This document shows, in pieces, positions 1 through 13,176 of a DNA stretch of 64,000 nt (positions are counted from its first letter, which is position 1; each line of letters opens with the position of its first letter). Made by a program: the position numbers and the translations under genes. Under the pieces are notes generated by a model that saw only the letters and a program-made list of their open reading frames with translations, did no database searches and was not told the origin of the DNA. Source of the stretch: Otis tarda (taxonomy: Eukaryota > Chordata > Aves > Otidiformes > Otididae); contig CM048591.1 of the NCBI GenBank assembly GCA_026413225.1, positions 3,673,001 through 3,737,000 on the forward strand, written 5' to 3'.

Positions 1-2259
1 ATTCTTGTATTTCATCCAAAACCTGTGCTTTAACCTACTTGGAAGCTGTCCCTGAATAATTGACTTTATGATGCTTAATAGAAAAATTTCCATTCTGCGA
101 TAGAGACCATAAAGAATACAGTGCTTTTTTTCTTTATTAGTCATGTTAAATTGTTGGAGGCTGGTGCCAAATCCCTGCTAAGGAGAGTGGGACAGACCCC
201 CACCAACCCTGAATCCTTTGGGCTAGGTGCTCTCCATTCGCTCCAGCCTGGGGCGATACCACTGCCATCCTGCTCGGGCTGCATGTCCTGCCATCAAAAC
301 ATCTGTTCCTCATGTTCTTGATAACCCACTGTTGATGCCATCCTCACCTTCCAGGCTGGCTGGAAACCCCAAATTTATGTAGGCAGAGTTTTAAATCATG
401 TGCATTGAAGACTTAGCATGGCTGAACCCCCTGACTTACCAATACTTACGGTATCATTAACTTGGGCAGCATACCATCAAGCAAATCACACTTAATTCAT
501 CATTTGAGGAAGCTGTGGGTCTGTGTTACCCTACAGACAGGGCAGGCGATAGCAGGAGGTTTTGCATTGTCATCCTACAGCCCTGCCATAAATTCAGCTC
601 TCACTTCTTCTGTTAGTATGATTTAGTGCCAGGCTGACTGCTCTGCTTGGTTTACGCACACTTGAGCTACACCAGGGAAATCCAGTATGGTTTTCCATAT
701 CACAAATTTCAGCTAAACTTCATTGACTAGGACAAAACCCATAAAAGCACCTTTGAATAAGAAGAGATGATTTTTCTTCTTTTCTCTTCCCATTTGCAGT
801 CAGACTTTAAATCATCTGCTCCTGACTGTAGCTGAGATTGACCCAGTCTTGTGGTTGTCCTTCCCTTACCTGCCACGAGAACCTGCCAGAGCCTCTGCAG
901 GGCTGCATGCCAGCCCAGGCTGAAGAGCTGGGGCCATGCACTCACACTGTCATGGGGCTTGGACCACGGCTGCACTGGTGGCTCAGGTGGGAAGAGAGAG
1001 GTTGAAGGACCCTCAAATCCCTTCCTGTATGCCCCTGCCCTATCTGCCTCTGGGCATGAGAGTGACACCTCTGTTGCATGTACTAGATGTCAGGTGAGCC
1101 CCATGCTGACATCTCTGAGCACAAAAAGGGTTCTGGGCATGCTTCTTCCTATGGTGTCCTTTCAACCATGATGTTACATCATTTATTTTTCCCATCCTCC
1201 ACCTCTCTCACCTCAGTATCTTCCCATGAGAGCCGTCAGATGGATATAGCTCAGTTATTAACCAAAGTCTTATTTCTCTTTGGTTGGCCAAGATGGCTGT
1301 TATAAGGGCACCTTGTGTAGAGGGCATTCAATGTCTTCTTCTGACTGTTGTATTTATTTATTGAGCATCAATTTTTCATTTGGTTGGAGGTACAGCACAG
1401 TAAGTGGGGGATGGAGGAGCTGGATGTGGGATTGCATTGCTGACGCTATGAAGATCTCCAGACAGAGGTCCAGGAGGTGTTTGTTTTTTTCTGGTAACAG
1501 TCCTGGCCAGCCAAAAAAAAAAAAAAAATCCATATAATGTTGAGACCTTTGTTATCAGTAAGATGATCCTGACACCATGAATAATGGAGAGGAAATGCAG
1601 ACCAGTGCGATATGGTTGCTTGGTGGGTCTCCTTTTTCACCTGCCCATCTGTCTTATACCCACATGACTGGATAGCACTAAGTAATATTTCATGAGGTTT
1701 CTGAAGCTGCTACATGTTATGAGGAGGAGAAATGCCTCTGTTTTTCCCTCGTCCTGAGCTGGCATGTGAAGGACAAGAAGCAATTTGACCATGTGCCCTC
1801 ATCTGACCAATTTTCCAGGGAGCTACAACCTTGATTGGCATGTCCTGATACCGTAGACCCAGATCGTCAACTAACCCTGAGTGGAGGGTGAGGCAGCTCT
1901 GGAAAAAAAAAAAAAGAGAAAGTTCTCAGCACAGACCAATGAATAAATAATAATAATGAAAAGGAGAAAACCCAAAGTCTAAGAGAGACAAAGAGAGGAA
2001 GGTGCCTCAGTTAAGGAGGTGAAGAAAGGGAGGAAGAGTCAGAAGCAGGTGAGCTGTTGGCACCTGTGGATTGGAAAGGACAAGGGAGTCCAGGACCCAC
2101 CTACGCTGAGCTGGTGGGGAGGAAGGACACCGCAAAACAAGGGCAGCCCTAGGCAGGGAGAGAGGAATAAAAGGCTTTGGCAATTCATAAAGAAGCCAGG
2201 GTAGGTGGTAGAAGTGAGGTTAGGGCAATGACAGAGGTGTAGGGGTGCAAAACAATGAC
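1..2259. other. Sequence upstream of LOXHD1, no gene recognised
   Basis: I see no coding exon, RNA gene or clear repeat family here. The short open frames on both strands have no recognisable protein features. There are homopolymer A runs at about 1513-1528 and 1903-1915. From about 1900 to 2259 the plus strand becomes strongly purine-rich and leads without a break into the purine-rich start of exon 1. The promoter and any 5' untranslated exon of LOXHD1 may lie here, but no TATA box or CpG-island-like stretch stands out, so no promoter is called. Confidence 0.5.
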
Positions 2260-2680
2260 ATGAAAGAAAAGATCAAAAAGAACAAAGTAGAAGAGAAGGA
2301 GGAAGAAGAGGAAGAGGAAGTAGTGGAAGAGGTAGTTGAGGAGGAGGTAGTTGAGGAAGAAGGTGAAGATGAAAGCCAGGAGAAAAAAAGCAAAAAGAAA
2401 TCAAAGTCTGAGGACTCAGAGGTTGATGGGGAAGTGAAGAAAAAGAAAAAGAAAAAAACCAAGCGAAGAGAGTATAGCAGTGAGGATGAGGATGACTATG
2501 AGCGCAGAAAGAAAAAGAAGAAAAAAGCCAAAAAAGGCAAAGAAAAGAAGAAGAAGAAAGGTGACAAGTCCAAGAAAGGAAAAGCAGACGATAATTTTCT
2601 GGAGATGTATGAACAGGAACTTCGAGACTATCATTCGGACTCCTCCAATGCCACAGAAGATGAGTACAACAAAAAAAAAG
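2260..2680 (+). CDS. LOXHD1: LOXHD1 coding exon 1: charged N-terminus
   Basis: This is the first recognisable coding exon, 140 codons plus one base. The ATG at 2260 has G at -3 and A at +4. It is the first in-frame ATG after an in-frame TAG at 2221, and no pyrimidine tract between them suggests an upstream acceptor. Residues 11-38 are mostly Glu/Val and 60-108 are Lys-rich with an acidic island at 71-82. Residues 110-140 (ADDNFLEMYEQELRDYHSD onward) match the short N-terminus of mammalian LOXHD1, where an Asp-x-x-Phe-Leu-x-x-Tyr-Glu-x-Glu-Leu motif directly precedes PLAT1. The donor follows a run of nine A (AAAG|GTCAGC) and leaves phase 1, which joins exon 2 to give a Val. The start is less certain than the rest: the long charged segment is absent from the mammalian protein as I know it, so another start or a 5' exon is possible. 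Confidence 0.8.
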
Positions 2681-2957
2681 GTCAGCTCCATCGTTTTTCA
2701 TCTCGCCTCTTAAGCAGGCAGTTATGGTGTTGATCCTGCTGATTCCCACCTTGGGACCATTCCTGGGGGTGTGGGCACTTGTCTTTCCTGGGTGGGGAAG
2801 ATTTCTAATTAAATAAGGATTTTTACTGTGTGAGGTGGCACTGACAGATTGTGTCTGTACCAGCTTTTCAGTTTATGAAGTCACTTTGCTGTGTGCGTAG
2901 TACTGCTGTAAGTACATTCTCCTAATCAATATTTGCATTGTGGTGCCACTCAGAAGG

Positions 2958-3420
2958 TGCAATCATCAGATGTGGATAGGCTGGAGAGGGTCCATAGAAA
3001 GACCACAAAAGACTGGGAAGCCTGCTGTACAAGGAAAGGCTGATGAAACTGAGTTTTTTTCAGCCTTGAGGAACGAAGGCTTAGGGGAGACCTTATCACC
3101 ATGTACCAGTGTTTAAAGGGTGGCTTCAAAGAAGATGGAGACTCCCTTTTTACAACGAGTCACATGGAAAAGACAGGGGTAATGGGTACAAGTTATTCCC
3201 GGGGAAATTCCAATTGGACACAAGAGGAAAATGTTTCACAATGAGAACAATCAGCCATTGGAATAACTTCCCCAGGGAAGTGGTGGATTCCCCAACACTA
3301 GACACTTTTAACATTTGGCTGGATGGGGTGCGGGACCATCTTGTCTAGACTGTGCTTTTGTCAAGAAAGGTTGGACCAGGTGATCCTTGAGGTCCCTTCC
3401 AACCTGATATTCCATGATAA
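2958..3420 (+). repeat. CR1 LINE fragment
   Basis: This is a degraded 3' part of a CR1 retrotransposon in sense orientation. Recognisable segments are the 'ggagagggtccatagaaaga' region, the 'gaacaatcagccattggaat' region and the tail 'ggtcccttccaacctgatat' followed by an attccatgat-type end. It is clearly diverged from the CR1 3' consensus as I know it, so it is an old 5'-truncated copy. Boundaries are approximate to about 20 bases on the 5' side. Confidence 0.85.
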
Positions 3421-5572
3421 CTCCCCTTGTATAAGCAGGACGCATAGCAAAGATGCAAACTCCTGCTCAAGCATATGCAGCAGGAGCGTGCTGGTGATTT
3501 CAACAATCAGATGAGCAGGGAGTGGAGTGTTTAGGATTGATGTAGAAGCAGGAGGTCCAGCACACCATCTCTCTGGCTGTTGTAAGCAACCAAATAGGCT
3601 GGGGAAATAGTGGTACTCATCTCTAAACCTTAATACTGTGTCGGTACAATAAATAGTCCACCCTCTTTATGTGCACAGGGTACTTCAGTTCAGTGCATAG
3701 TGAGCTGTGCAGTGGCTTGACGTTTTAGATGGTACACTCAGTTTCTTTAGAAAGCCATGGTCTGGAGAAGGATTGTAGCCATCACCCTGGCAACATCTAG
3801 ACATCTTGTGGAAAAATCCTGTACTTTAGCATTTTATCTACTGGCTGGCAGCTAGTAATCCCCCCAGCTCTGCAGCAAACCTGCAGCACTATAGCAGAGA
3901 AGTGACGAAACTGCAAGGCAAACAACAAAAAACCATGGTATGGCTCCATGAGTAAAAGAAAAAGCGCTCAACAGGTAGGAGGGTGCTCCCAAGGACAGCT
4001 AGGTTATCTCCTTATCAGAGAGGTGGGCAGTGAAGAGGGATGGGACTGCTGAGGGGTGACACTGGCCACCCATTACCTGTGCAACTGGATCTTGGTATGA
4101 CTGGGGCAAGACACTTAACCTCCCAGCAGCGTAGTTACCTCATCTGTTAATTAGAGTAACAACACATCTTGTTGTATGTGGCAATTTGGAGAACCGAGCA
4201 TGCCAAAGGAATCTTGTAAAGCATCTCAAGCTTGCGATGTGGTTATAGGTTAACTGTAACTGATGACTTCTGTAACGGTGCCATATGGCTGTACTGGGAA
4301 AAGAAAAATGATTCAGCTGCTCTGGTGCTGGAGAGGCAAGGCCCTTCCAGATACGCTGTATTTAGGCCATGCACACAACCTACGTAATTTGTGATGGCTC
4401 TTCAGGGGAGAGAAGAGCCCCCCATAGTACAATTTTTTTTTATAGTAGAGGAATAATAACTATTCCACTTCACTCCAGCAAATGTTTGTAATAATCTTTC
4501 CATGGTCTTCTGCTTAGTTTGTTGACAGCTTCTGCAGAGAAGGTAATCGCGTGTGGTTGAAACACTGGGGAATGAATTAAACAGGGACTTGATTCTCACA
4601 GACCCTCTCAGAAATTAAAAAGCTCGGTCGGAAACCTGCAACGCTTATTATTGTGACAGCCCCAGGACCTCCAAGAAACCTGTCATGAGGCCAACAGTCC
4701 CAAGGGTGAACCGCTGGTCACTCTCTTGGACGGTGGACTCTTCTTCTTGAGCTGTGTTGTGGTATTTTGCGCCCTCAATTTCCAGATATTTATGGAAGTG
4801 AGTGGACATGTATGTGATAATATAAATGAAGGCAGAGGAGGAGGATATTGGGTAGGACGTACGCAATCAGTGAGCCACAGAGGTTTTCCATCAGTGAAAA
4901 TCTGCTGCTGTGACACTTGTCACCAAAAAGCAAAAGCTCAGGAGCAAACTGTAACTGCCCTATCCTCTGGCTCGAGTTTCAGCTATTGCCTCTGCCACAC
5001 GCTTTGCTGCTGCTCTTTATATTTTGGTTCAAAACCAGCAGATTTCTTCAGCCACAGCTGCTTTTCTTCCAGAGGACCACTGAGTGAAGGGACTGTTGTT
5101 GGTCAGGCTTTAGAGTAATATGTATCCTCTGCAAAAAAAAAAAACTTCCAGAAGGTTTGAGGATGTCAGCTGCCTTTGGTACTGGTGAATATTCAGTAGA
5201 GATATATTTCGGTCCACAAGCTGTGATTCCTTTTGCTATAAAGAGAGATGTTGTAAATGTTTTATAAGCAGGGAGTCGATGGTGCCTGTGTCATCTGATG
5301 TCTTCTTTATCTTATTGTATTAGCAAACAGGTTCTCCTGGGGTTCCCCCCCATCACATTTGATCGATGACTGAAGAACAAGGCAAATCCGGCTGCTGGGG
5401 ACAGGAAAACAAAAGATATCAAGTGACTGGGTGATAGTTTGTCTGAGAAAATTATCACAGAGGTAGCAGGCAGTTTTAACTAAATTGCAGCTCTTGTCCA
5501 TTCTTGTGATCCTGGTGTTAACAAGATTAGTTATTTATTAATAAGTATTTGCAAAGTTACTTCTGCAGTACA

Positions 5573-5930
5573 GGAGGCTCCAGAGAGACCTTACTGCAGC
5601 TTTTCAATACTTAAAGGGGGGTTATAAGAAAGATGGGGAGAAACTTTTTAGTAGGGGACATGACAAGGGGTAATGGTTTTACACTGGAAGACAGTATGTT
5701 TAGATTGGACATATGGAAGAAGTTTTTTTACCATGAGGGTGGTGAAGCACTGTCCCAGGTTGCCCAGAGAGGTGGTGGATGCCCCATCCCTGGAAACATT
5801 CCAGGCCAGGTTGGCCGGGGCTCTGAGCAACCTGATGTGGTTGGAGATGTCCCTGCTCCTTGCAGGGGGGTTGGACTGGATGGGCTTTACCTGTCCCTTC
5901 CAACCCAAACCATTCTGTGATTCTATGATC
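5573..5930 (+). repeat. CR1 LINE fragment
   Basis: A 5'-truncated CR1 3' end in sense orientation. It carries the conserved 'gtggatgccccatccctgga', 'ttggactggatgggcttta' and 'cccttccaacccaaaccatt' blocks and ends in ctgtgattctatgat. It is better preserved than the copy near 3 kb. Open frames on both strands here are by-products of the repeat and are not genes. Confidence 0.93.
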
Positions 5931-6640
5931 TTGAACTGCCAATAATAGTGAAAACAGCAAACACTATGTAATGTAAAATTAATCACTGGAATCTCTGGAT
6001 TTAATGTGCAGTAGGTGTCCAGAGACTGTTCATATAGTGTCTTGACTGCCTAAGCCATTATTAAACCTTCTGTAGGTACCAGCTACCTGAGGTTCATAGT
6101 GGATGCCTGAAACCAACCCTTTGCAGGAACTTAATCTCTTTCTTTTTCCATATTTTTCTCTTGATATCTCCAGAGTCTTGTCTGTGACAGGGAAGAGGGA
6201 GACTGGCAAGGTTATTTAACCTTCTGCTCAGGTTTAGGGTCAGAGAACCATGAAGGAAGGGACTAAGTGTCACTGTCAGTTTTCAGCATCACTTCTGCCA
6301 AAGCCATGGATATTTGTGGGTTGGTAGGAAGAAAGAAAATGTTTTATCTTCCAAACTTGCTTCTATGACACTAACTGAGTCTTCCTTCTGGCTAAGCTGG
6401 TGGCTGCTGGCTTGGTGACTCCAGCCTTGAGACATCCATTGGCTGTGGTGGAAAAGCTCAGATGGTGGAAAGCTCAGCCCTGGTTGTTGAGTCATGTCTT
6501 TCCCATACTGTGTCACAGTAAAGTGCTGCTGACTCAGGAGATCTTGGGGCTTCCGTCTTAGTGAGCTACAACTATGCAAAAAGGTATATCTCATTTCAGA
6601 GGAAAACAATCTTTTTTCCATCCTACTGATGATAAAATCC

Positions 6641-6695
6641 TCTTTTTTCTTTTTTCTTTTTTTTTTTTTCCTTTTCTCCCTCTTTTTTTTCCCTA
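6641..6695 (+). repeat. Pyrimidine-rich simple sequence
   Basis: An almost pure C/T tract made of T runs with scattered C. It lies deep in intron 1 and no exon follows it. Confidence 0.8.
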
Positions 6696-9600
6696 CTGAG
6701 TTGCAGACCTGGATATTAAGAAGTGGGTATCTTTCCTTTAAAGAGAAGCAAATCCTCTAGAAGGTTTTTCTTGTTTCTTAGAAGTTTTACTGTAGCATGC
6801 AGTCAGACCTGCTGCGCTATGCTCTCTTGGTCACCATCTCTACAGCCAGGATTCCCAGGACTGTTTCTTAGAGGATGAAGGTTAAGGTGCTTCCATGCAC
6901 CCAATCTCTTAAATGGCAAGGGGATTTCTGTGTCAGCTGTTGAGGATGTTGTGACCAGGACATAACTTCCAGATTCACAACATACATTTTGTCTTGTTAA
7001 GTCTTCCTCTTGGCTGACTGTTACTGCTCCAACAGATATTTGTTTATTCTCAGTGTCTTGTAGGTGCAGATGTTTCCCCATGCAAAGTCAGAGCAGTTTT
7101 TCTTCTGCCGTTGTTTTTCCTTCCTTGCTGGACACAGCTGTGCAATACAACGTCACAAATACCTGAGTGGCAACTCTTAAAAACAGTCTGAAAATAAGAA
7201 TTGTGGCTTTTGTTGATGGACTTATGCATTGCAAGATTCGCTGGACACATATCACAAAGTCGTTGTTCATCGTTACTGTAATCGGATGTGGCTGTTAGAA
7301 ACTTTCAGTCTTTTTTTGCACTTCACCCCTTGATGTTCAGATCTGCTGTATTTTTTACACATCGGTTTGGTGTCCTCCATTTTATAGATGTCTGTATCAT
7401 AGCAGTATCTCTATCAGACTTGCTCTTTGACCTGCAAGTGTTAATCAGGAGATATTTGCAAAGAAGGAAGAGGTAGGAGGTGGGAAGGTCATAGTTTGCA
7501 TCCATTCATACCACAGGGCAAATGTCCCCACTCATGGCGTTGTCTGGTCCTCACTTGCTGGTGGCTTTGCCAGCCGTTGACTCCTGAAGACGATCCTGCT
7601 GGGTTCACTGCCTCAGGCTGAGCGGTTTTGAAATACATCTTTGTCGGCATGTTTTTCTCTGCAAAAACAACTCAGCTGTTCCCCAGAAACAAACTGGGAG
7701 AAATGCCTTCCTCATGTCACGGAACATCCAGCATCTAAAATGTGTGATGCCTTCAGACCAAGGATGCTGAGGGGGTCAGCAAAAAAGAGATCTTTGGTGG
7801 AATTGCTCTTCCTGCTACCTGATTATTGGGGGTCAGGAAGGAGAGCTTCTCTCCTTGGTTTTGGTTATCCTGCTGCCTAGACAACTAGAAGAAATTGGGG
7901 CTCTTGTTTGAATCTGGTCGTAGGGTGATGTGGTAGACAGCAAGGGGTTACTTCCAGTGGTGTTCTATCACAGACTTTGCTCAGTGCTGCAGGTAAAAAT
8001 CAATATTGTATTTTACCCAGGCTGCATTATACACTTCCCGTTGGACAGCAGTGCCTGATGTTTCTGTCCACAGTTGTGAGTCACAAGCACCCTGTGTCCT
8101 GGCAGGCTCTCCTTGTCTCCAAGAGATAATGAAAGAAATGGAACAGGTTTTTCTCACAAATATTTCTCTCCCCTTAGGCACAGTGTTTTCCTCCAGCACA
8201 ATCTAAAGTTGAATAACAAAGATGTTGATGGCTAAGCCAATTCTACTTTGCTGTTGCAGCAAAGAACCGAGATGTTTTTTTTTCTGGTGGTGCTAAGGCA
8301 AAAGCACTTCTACATGATAGCTGAAGCACCAGATGAATTGAGTTTGGCTTCCTATGGTGCATGAGAATTAAATGTTGGTTTTGCAATAGCTGATGAAGGG
8401 AAACAAACTGGAACTACTCTGCCTGTGGGAACAGGCGGGACAGTATTCAGCTTTGGATTTATATTTTAAGAGATAAATGGTGTTTCAGAGCTCAAGATAA
8501 TGTTGTTTGTGTGTACTAGTGGTAAGTTTACAGGAAACTTCCCTAATTCATGTCCATGAAGTCTCTCAAAAATGCAAGATACTATTAATTTTGCAATTCT
8601 TTGTATAATCTATGAATAGCAAAATGTGTAACAGTATGCCACCGGCCCAAATATTAATGGAAAAAATCTCTCTCTTTTGCTTTGAATAATTAATTTGGCA
8701 TCCGCGCCAGACGTAAAAGCTGCTTTCAGTAAAGCATATAAAGAGTAAGCGATCTCTCATAGTATGTGAAGCCCAAATCTGTTCCTAATTTTGCCAATAT
8801 GAATCCTAAGTCATTGTGCTCAAGTCAATGGAGTTAGTCAGGATTTGCCCCAGAGTGAATGAGAGAAGAATTTGACTCATTTTGTGTACGACAAGAGATT
8901 ATTGCCCAAATTGTGGCTTGATAAAAACAAACAAGCACTGATTTCGAAGGCCCGTCTTCACTGTGGGTAAAGGATGATCCTGATAAAACTGTAACCATAG
9001 TAAGTGTTTTAACTGGTGTGTTCAGAGCATCATTTTGGCAAATGCAACTTGCAACAGTCAGCACAAATCCTTAAAGACGTCCAAGTATTTCTGCATAAAC
9101 GTCAAGGTGCTCCAAGACAAACATATGCTGAAGTGCTTTGGCAGGAGACAGAGCGATTGGTGCTTTGCATGAATCAACATTAAGTGAATATTGAGAATAA
9201 TCAGTGAATTCCCAACTGGAAGTAGAGTGAAGTGCAAACAACCATTACCACTGCTGAGGTAAATGCATCCTGCTAAACGGGTGCATCTGAAGGCAGCTCT
9301 GATACTCATAGCTTCATAGCGGTTTGTCTTGGTTTGGGTTTATATTCAAGATGAAGACGGCATCTTGCCGGTTTCTTCCGCTGCTTTGGTGTAGGAGCAC
9401 CTTGCGTTCTTGCTCACCTTGAGCGTGGAGCCTGGAGGTATGGGTCTGCAGATCTCTGTGAGGAAGCCCATAGCGATGAGGGAGATGAAGTTTGCCATGG
9501 CGGTGTATGAGAGTGTGTGATAAATAATCTCGGAGAGAAGTAAAAGGTGGAGATACTGGAGGGTGGCAGTGCACTGCAGGCTGCTTTGAGGACACCGGTC

Positions 9601-12092
9601 CTTCTGTGCACACAGGAATGTTCCTCCTCTGCAGTCACCTTGGAGATTTCACCTCCTCTGTTTCCCTGCCCGTGCTCACAGCATGGCTCAGCTCTTGTTT
9701 CTGCTTTCCCTCTTCCTTACATAAGTTCTTCGATGACTCCTCCCCAGCTTTGCTGTCTTATCCCACCTGTTTAACCACTTTTGTGGCATGACCCTTAATT
9801 TTTTTTCTACCGAGGGACGCTCTTGCTAGACAGCAGTTAGGCACCATCATGAGCTCCAGCTTGGTTCTCCGTATTCGCCATGTGAGAACGTGACCTGGAG
9901 GGATCTGTAGTCACTGCCATAATTGGTGCAAAGTAGTCCCACATTCCTGGAGTCAGAAAAACCTGAATTTATCAGCCAAAGCACTCTTCTATCCTGAAGA
10001 TACTCCTTCCCTGTGGAGCTAAAGGAATTTTGCATGCTCTTAGGTAGAGGATCTCAGTCTCCTCTTATCAGTCTTTTTAGCTTTACAACGATTTTAGCAA
10101 CCATTCTGAAGCGAGTGTTGCTTTACTCTGGCCATTGAATGGATGGGTTTGTAGTACCAGCTCTTTCTGCAAGACAGGAAAATGGATGTAAGCTCTTCCA
10201 GCAACGCTGCAATGTAACTTGCTACCAATTTTATGCTGCCTGTATTTTGTGCTTGGAATGACCATTTTTGAATGCTTATTTTCAGCAAAGAAACTAGTAT
10301 CTGTTATTTCTTTTATTGAGCTTGTATATGCTCATCAGAAGCACTGATAAGTTTCCAGTCCATAGCAGATAAGCTCTGTTTAGCTTGCTGAAACTTTCAC
10401 CAATTTCCAAAGTCTTCATGCTGGAGTCAGCTGAGGATTCAATATCTACCAGATAAGTGAAACAAATTCCACTTGATTAAGATAATATTTGGAACAAAAG
10501 AGTCTCTATGGGTGGAAGCATGAAGAGCTTTGTATTGACTCTATCTAGCCCATTGGGAGAAAAGTAGGATTTGGAGACTGGCCTGAAGGTCAAGTATTCC
10601 CATACTAACGCTCTAGATTGCTGTAACTCAGCCATGTTCTGGGCACTCAGAATAGACTCACCTTGACCTTGGGGGTGAGACTGTTTACCAGTTAAAAAGA
10701 TCTAAAAGTAGGTGTCTTCCTGTGAGCAGTGGCCCATGTAGAATGTCTATGTTCAAGCTGGGATCTTGTATTCTCCCTTTTGCCTTCATGACCTCCCTTT
10801 GGGGCTCCTCTGCTCATAGTGTGTGATGGACTCAGCCAACACCGGTAGGAAAAGCGTTAAGGAGTAGCACAGATGGACAGAAGCGTCTTAACACTGACTT
10901 AATGGCCTGACCAAGCAGCATCTTAGGTGAGAAGGCATGGATGTTTGGGGCATCCTGTCTGTATTTGGAGGGAGGTGGTTGACCAATGCCAATATTTGAG
11001 AAGAGGACATGAGAATGTCATGGTTTGCACCTTATGTTTGACCAAGAAGGAAATAGGGGGTGCAAAGCTATCCATCCATGGATAGGCAGAGATATTTCTG
11101 CCAAAGTACATCTTGATGTATAAGACCAGCAGGAATGCGTATAGAGAGTTGTTTTTCACATTACGGAAGCCCTGAAGAAAGTTATGTTTAAGTCCTGCTG
11201 ACTGAGACAGGAAAACCAGAAACTCTTAAGGTGTGCAGCTGGTAAAACAGTCTCTGTTTAGAACTGGTCTCAGCTGGCTCCCTGGAAGAGATGTCAATGG
11301 GGCTGAACCTCCCAAACTCCACTTTGATAGCAGATCTCTTTGAGGAGATGAAAGGTTCCCCAGTATAACTCTCACTGATGTCAGACAGCTAAAAGCAAAG
11401 CCACCATACTGACATCTCATAAATTAGTAAGAGGCAGAGGGAGACTTTGTGGATGCATGTGGAAACTTCAAGGGTAACCATAAAATTCCTGCAGATGCTC
11501 TCTTTATTTGCATTCAGTGATTACTTCAACTGAGGAGGAGTCTAAACAGTGGAATATAGCCAAATGTGGAATAATATACCAAAACCTCCTCCTTTTCTGA
11601 AAAACTGCTATAATTTGTCTTTTGCTGTTGGACCAAGCAACAGCCCCAAAATAAATCCTGAATTATCAGTGTCAAAGAATGGGAAAATAGCAACCTTTGT
11701 ACTTCATTAATTTGCAAAGAGATATTGCAGTTTTGTTGGCTTGGGTTTTTTTTCCCCCTTCAATTCAACAGTATAAACCAGATGGACTATTTTTTTTAAC
11801 TTTGCCTGGTAATCTGTTTATATTCCACATGAGACTGATGAAGGTGGAGGATAAGAAAAGTGAATAAACAGGTGGCCAAACTTATTTACACACTGGTCCT
11901 GTTAAAAATTAATTGGGAGATTCTGGAGAATTTGGGCAGATATTTTCCATCAGTGGAGGGGTTTTAAGGGCTGCCATCTTTGCACCATAGGGGCAAAACT
12001 TTGAGTATTACAGCCCACGATCCTGAGAATATTCACTACAGTGATTGAGGCGAATCCTCAGCAGGCAATTCAGACCTCCTGAGTGGCAGAGA

Positions 12093-12142
12093 GGGGTTTG
12101 AAACATGAGGAGTTTGAAACATGGGGTTTGAAACATGAGGAG
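12093..12142 (+). repeat. Short interrupted tandem duplication
   Basis: The 20-base unit ggggtttgaaacatgaggag occurs twice, separated by tttgaaacat, a partial copy of the same unit. This looks like a local slippage or duplication event in the intron. Confidence 0.75.
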
Positions 12143-12769
12143 AAGATTGGAAATCCCATGAGACCATCCAAAAAAAAAAAAGAGTAAGAAACTTGGTGGA
12201 AATGGAAGACCTAGCTTGCATGATGAAGCAGATATGATACTTGAGATATTCAACTTCTCTATTTTCTTAATATTTTCCTTCATAGCTAGAGCACCGAAGT
12301 AGCAAAATTGATCTTTCTAGCCCAGAGTCAACCCTTGGTTAGAAGTATAACTTCCACTGAAATCCAATTTCAAGCTTTTCAGCTAATTCGGCTTTATTGT
12401 CCCAAATCATAAAGTACAAGATGTTTATGCTTGGAATTTGCTAAGGTTGGACATACTCTTTCAAAGCCAGAACATCCGATTATTCAGGAGCAAACTTCTG
12501 GGGTGGTTAAGAAATGGCACTAGTCTATAGCTCTTGCTGTCCTATATCACGGATGTTGTTCCCAGCAAAGGGGCTGGGGTACAAAATGCTGCCCGCTTTC
12601 CACCTCCACACCAGCATGCTAACCTTTTCTGCCTACTGGGTCCTCAACCCGCAGAGATGTTCCCAGCAAAGATGATGCCCATCAGCTGTCAGTGGTTGAT
12701 CAAAAAGGAAAACGCAAAGAAAGGAAACAACCCTGGATCGAGATTCCTGAACTTCTATGCCTTCAGAGG

Positions 12770-13176
12770 AACTCCCTCCCCCTGTACTCAGCACTGGTGA
12801 GGCTGTCCATTGAATACTGTGTGAAGTTTTGGGCCCCTCAGTACAAGAAGGACATTGAGGTGCTGGAGCGCATCCAGAGAAAGGCAATGAAGCTGGTGAG
12901 GGGTCTGGAGCACCAGTCTGATGTGGAGCGGCTGAGGGAACTGGGGTTGTTTAGTCTGGAGAAGAGGCTGAGGGGAGACCTCATTGCTCTCTACAACTGC
13001 CTGAAAGGAGGGTGTAGGGAGGTGGGGGTCAGCCCTTCTCCCAAATAACAAGTGATAGGATGCGAGGAAATGGCCTCAAGTTGTGCCTGGAGAGGTTTAA
13101 ATTGGATATTAGGAAAAATGTCTTCACTGAAAGGGTTGTTAAGCACTGGAACAAGCTGCCTGGGGAAGTGGTGGAG
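12770..13176 (+). repeat. CR1 LINE, 5' part, split by an LTR
   Basis: Sense CR1 including the C-terminal end of the ORF2 reverse-transcriptase polyprotein. The plus-strand frame reads [19 protein letters not shown] and, further on, [20 protein letters not shown], both typical CR1 ORF2 tail blocks. The frame reaches a stop after the VGVSPSPK segment. The element breaks off at 'gaagtggtggag', where the LTR at 13177 begins, and resumes at 14283. No catalytic reverse-transcriptase motifs remain, so this is an inactive 5'-truncated copy. Confidence 0.92.

Noticed and set aside
2273..2749. 158-codon Ser/Leu/Phe-rich minus-strand frame over exon 1
   Set aside because: Complementary shadow of the Glu/Lys-rich coding exon.
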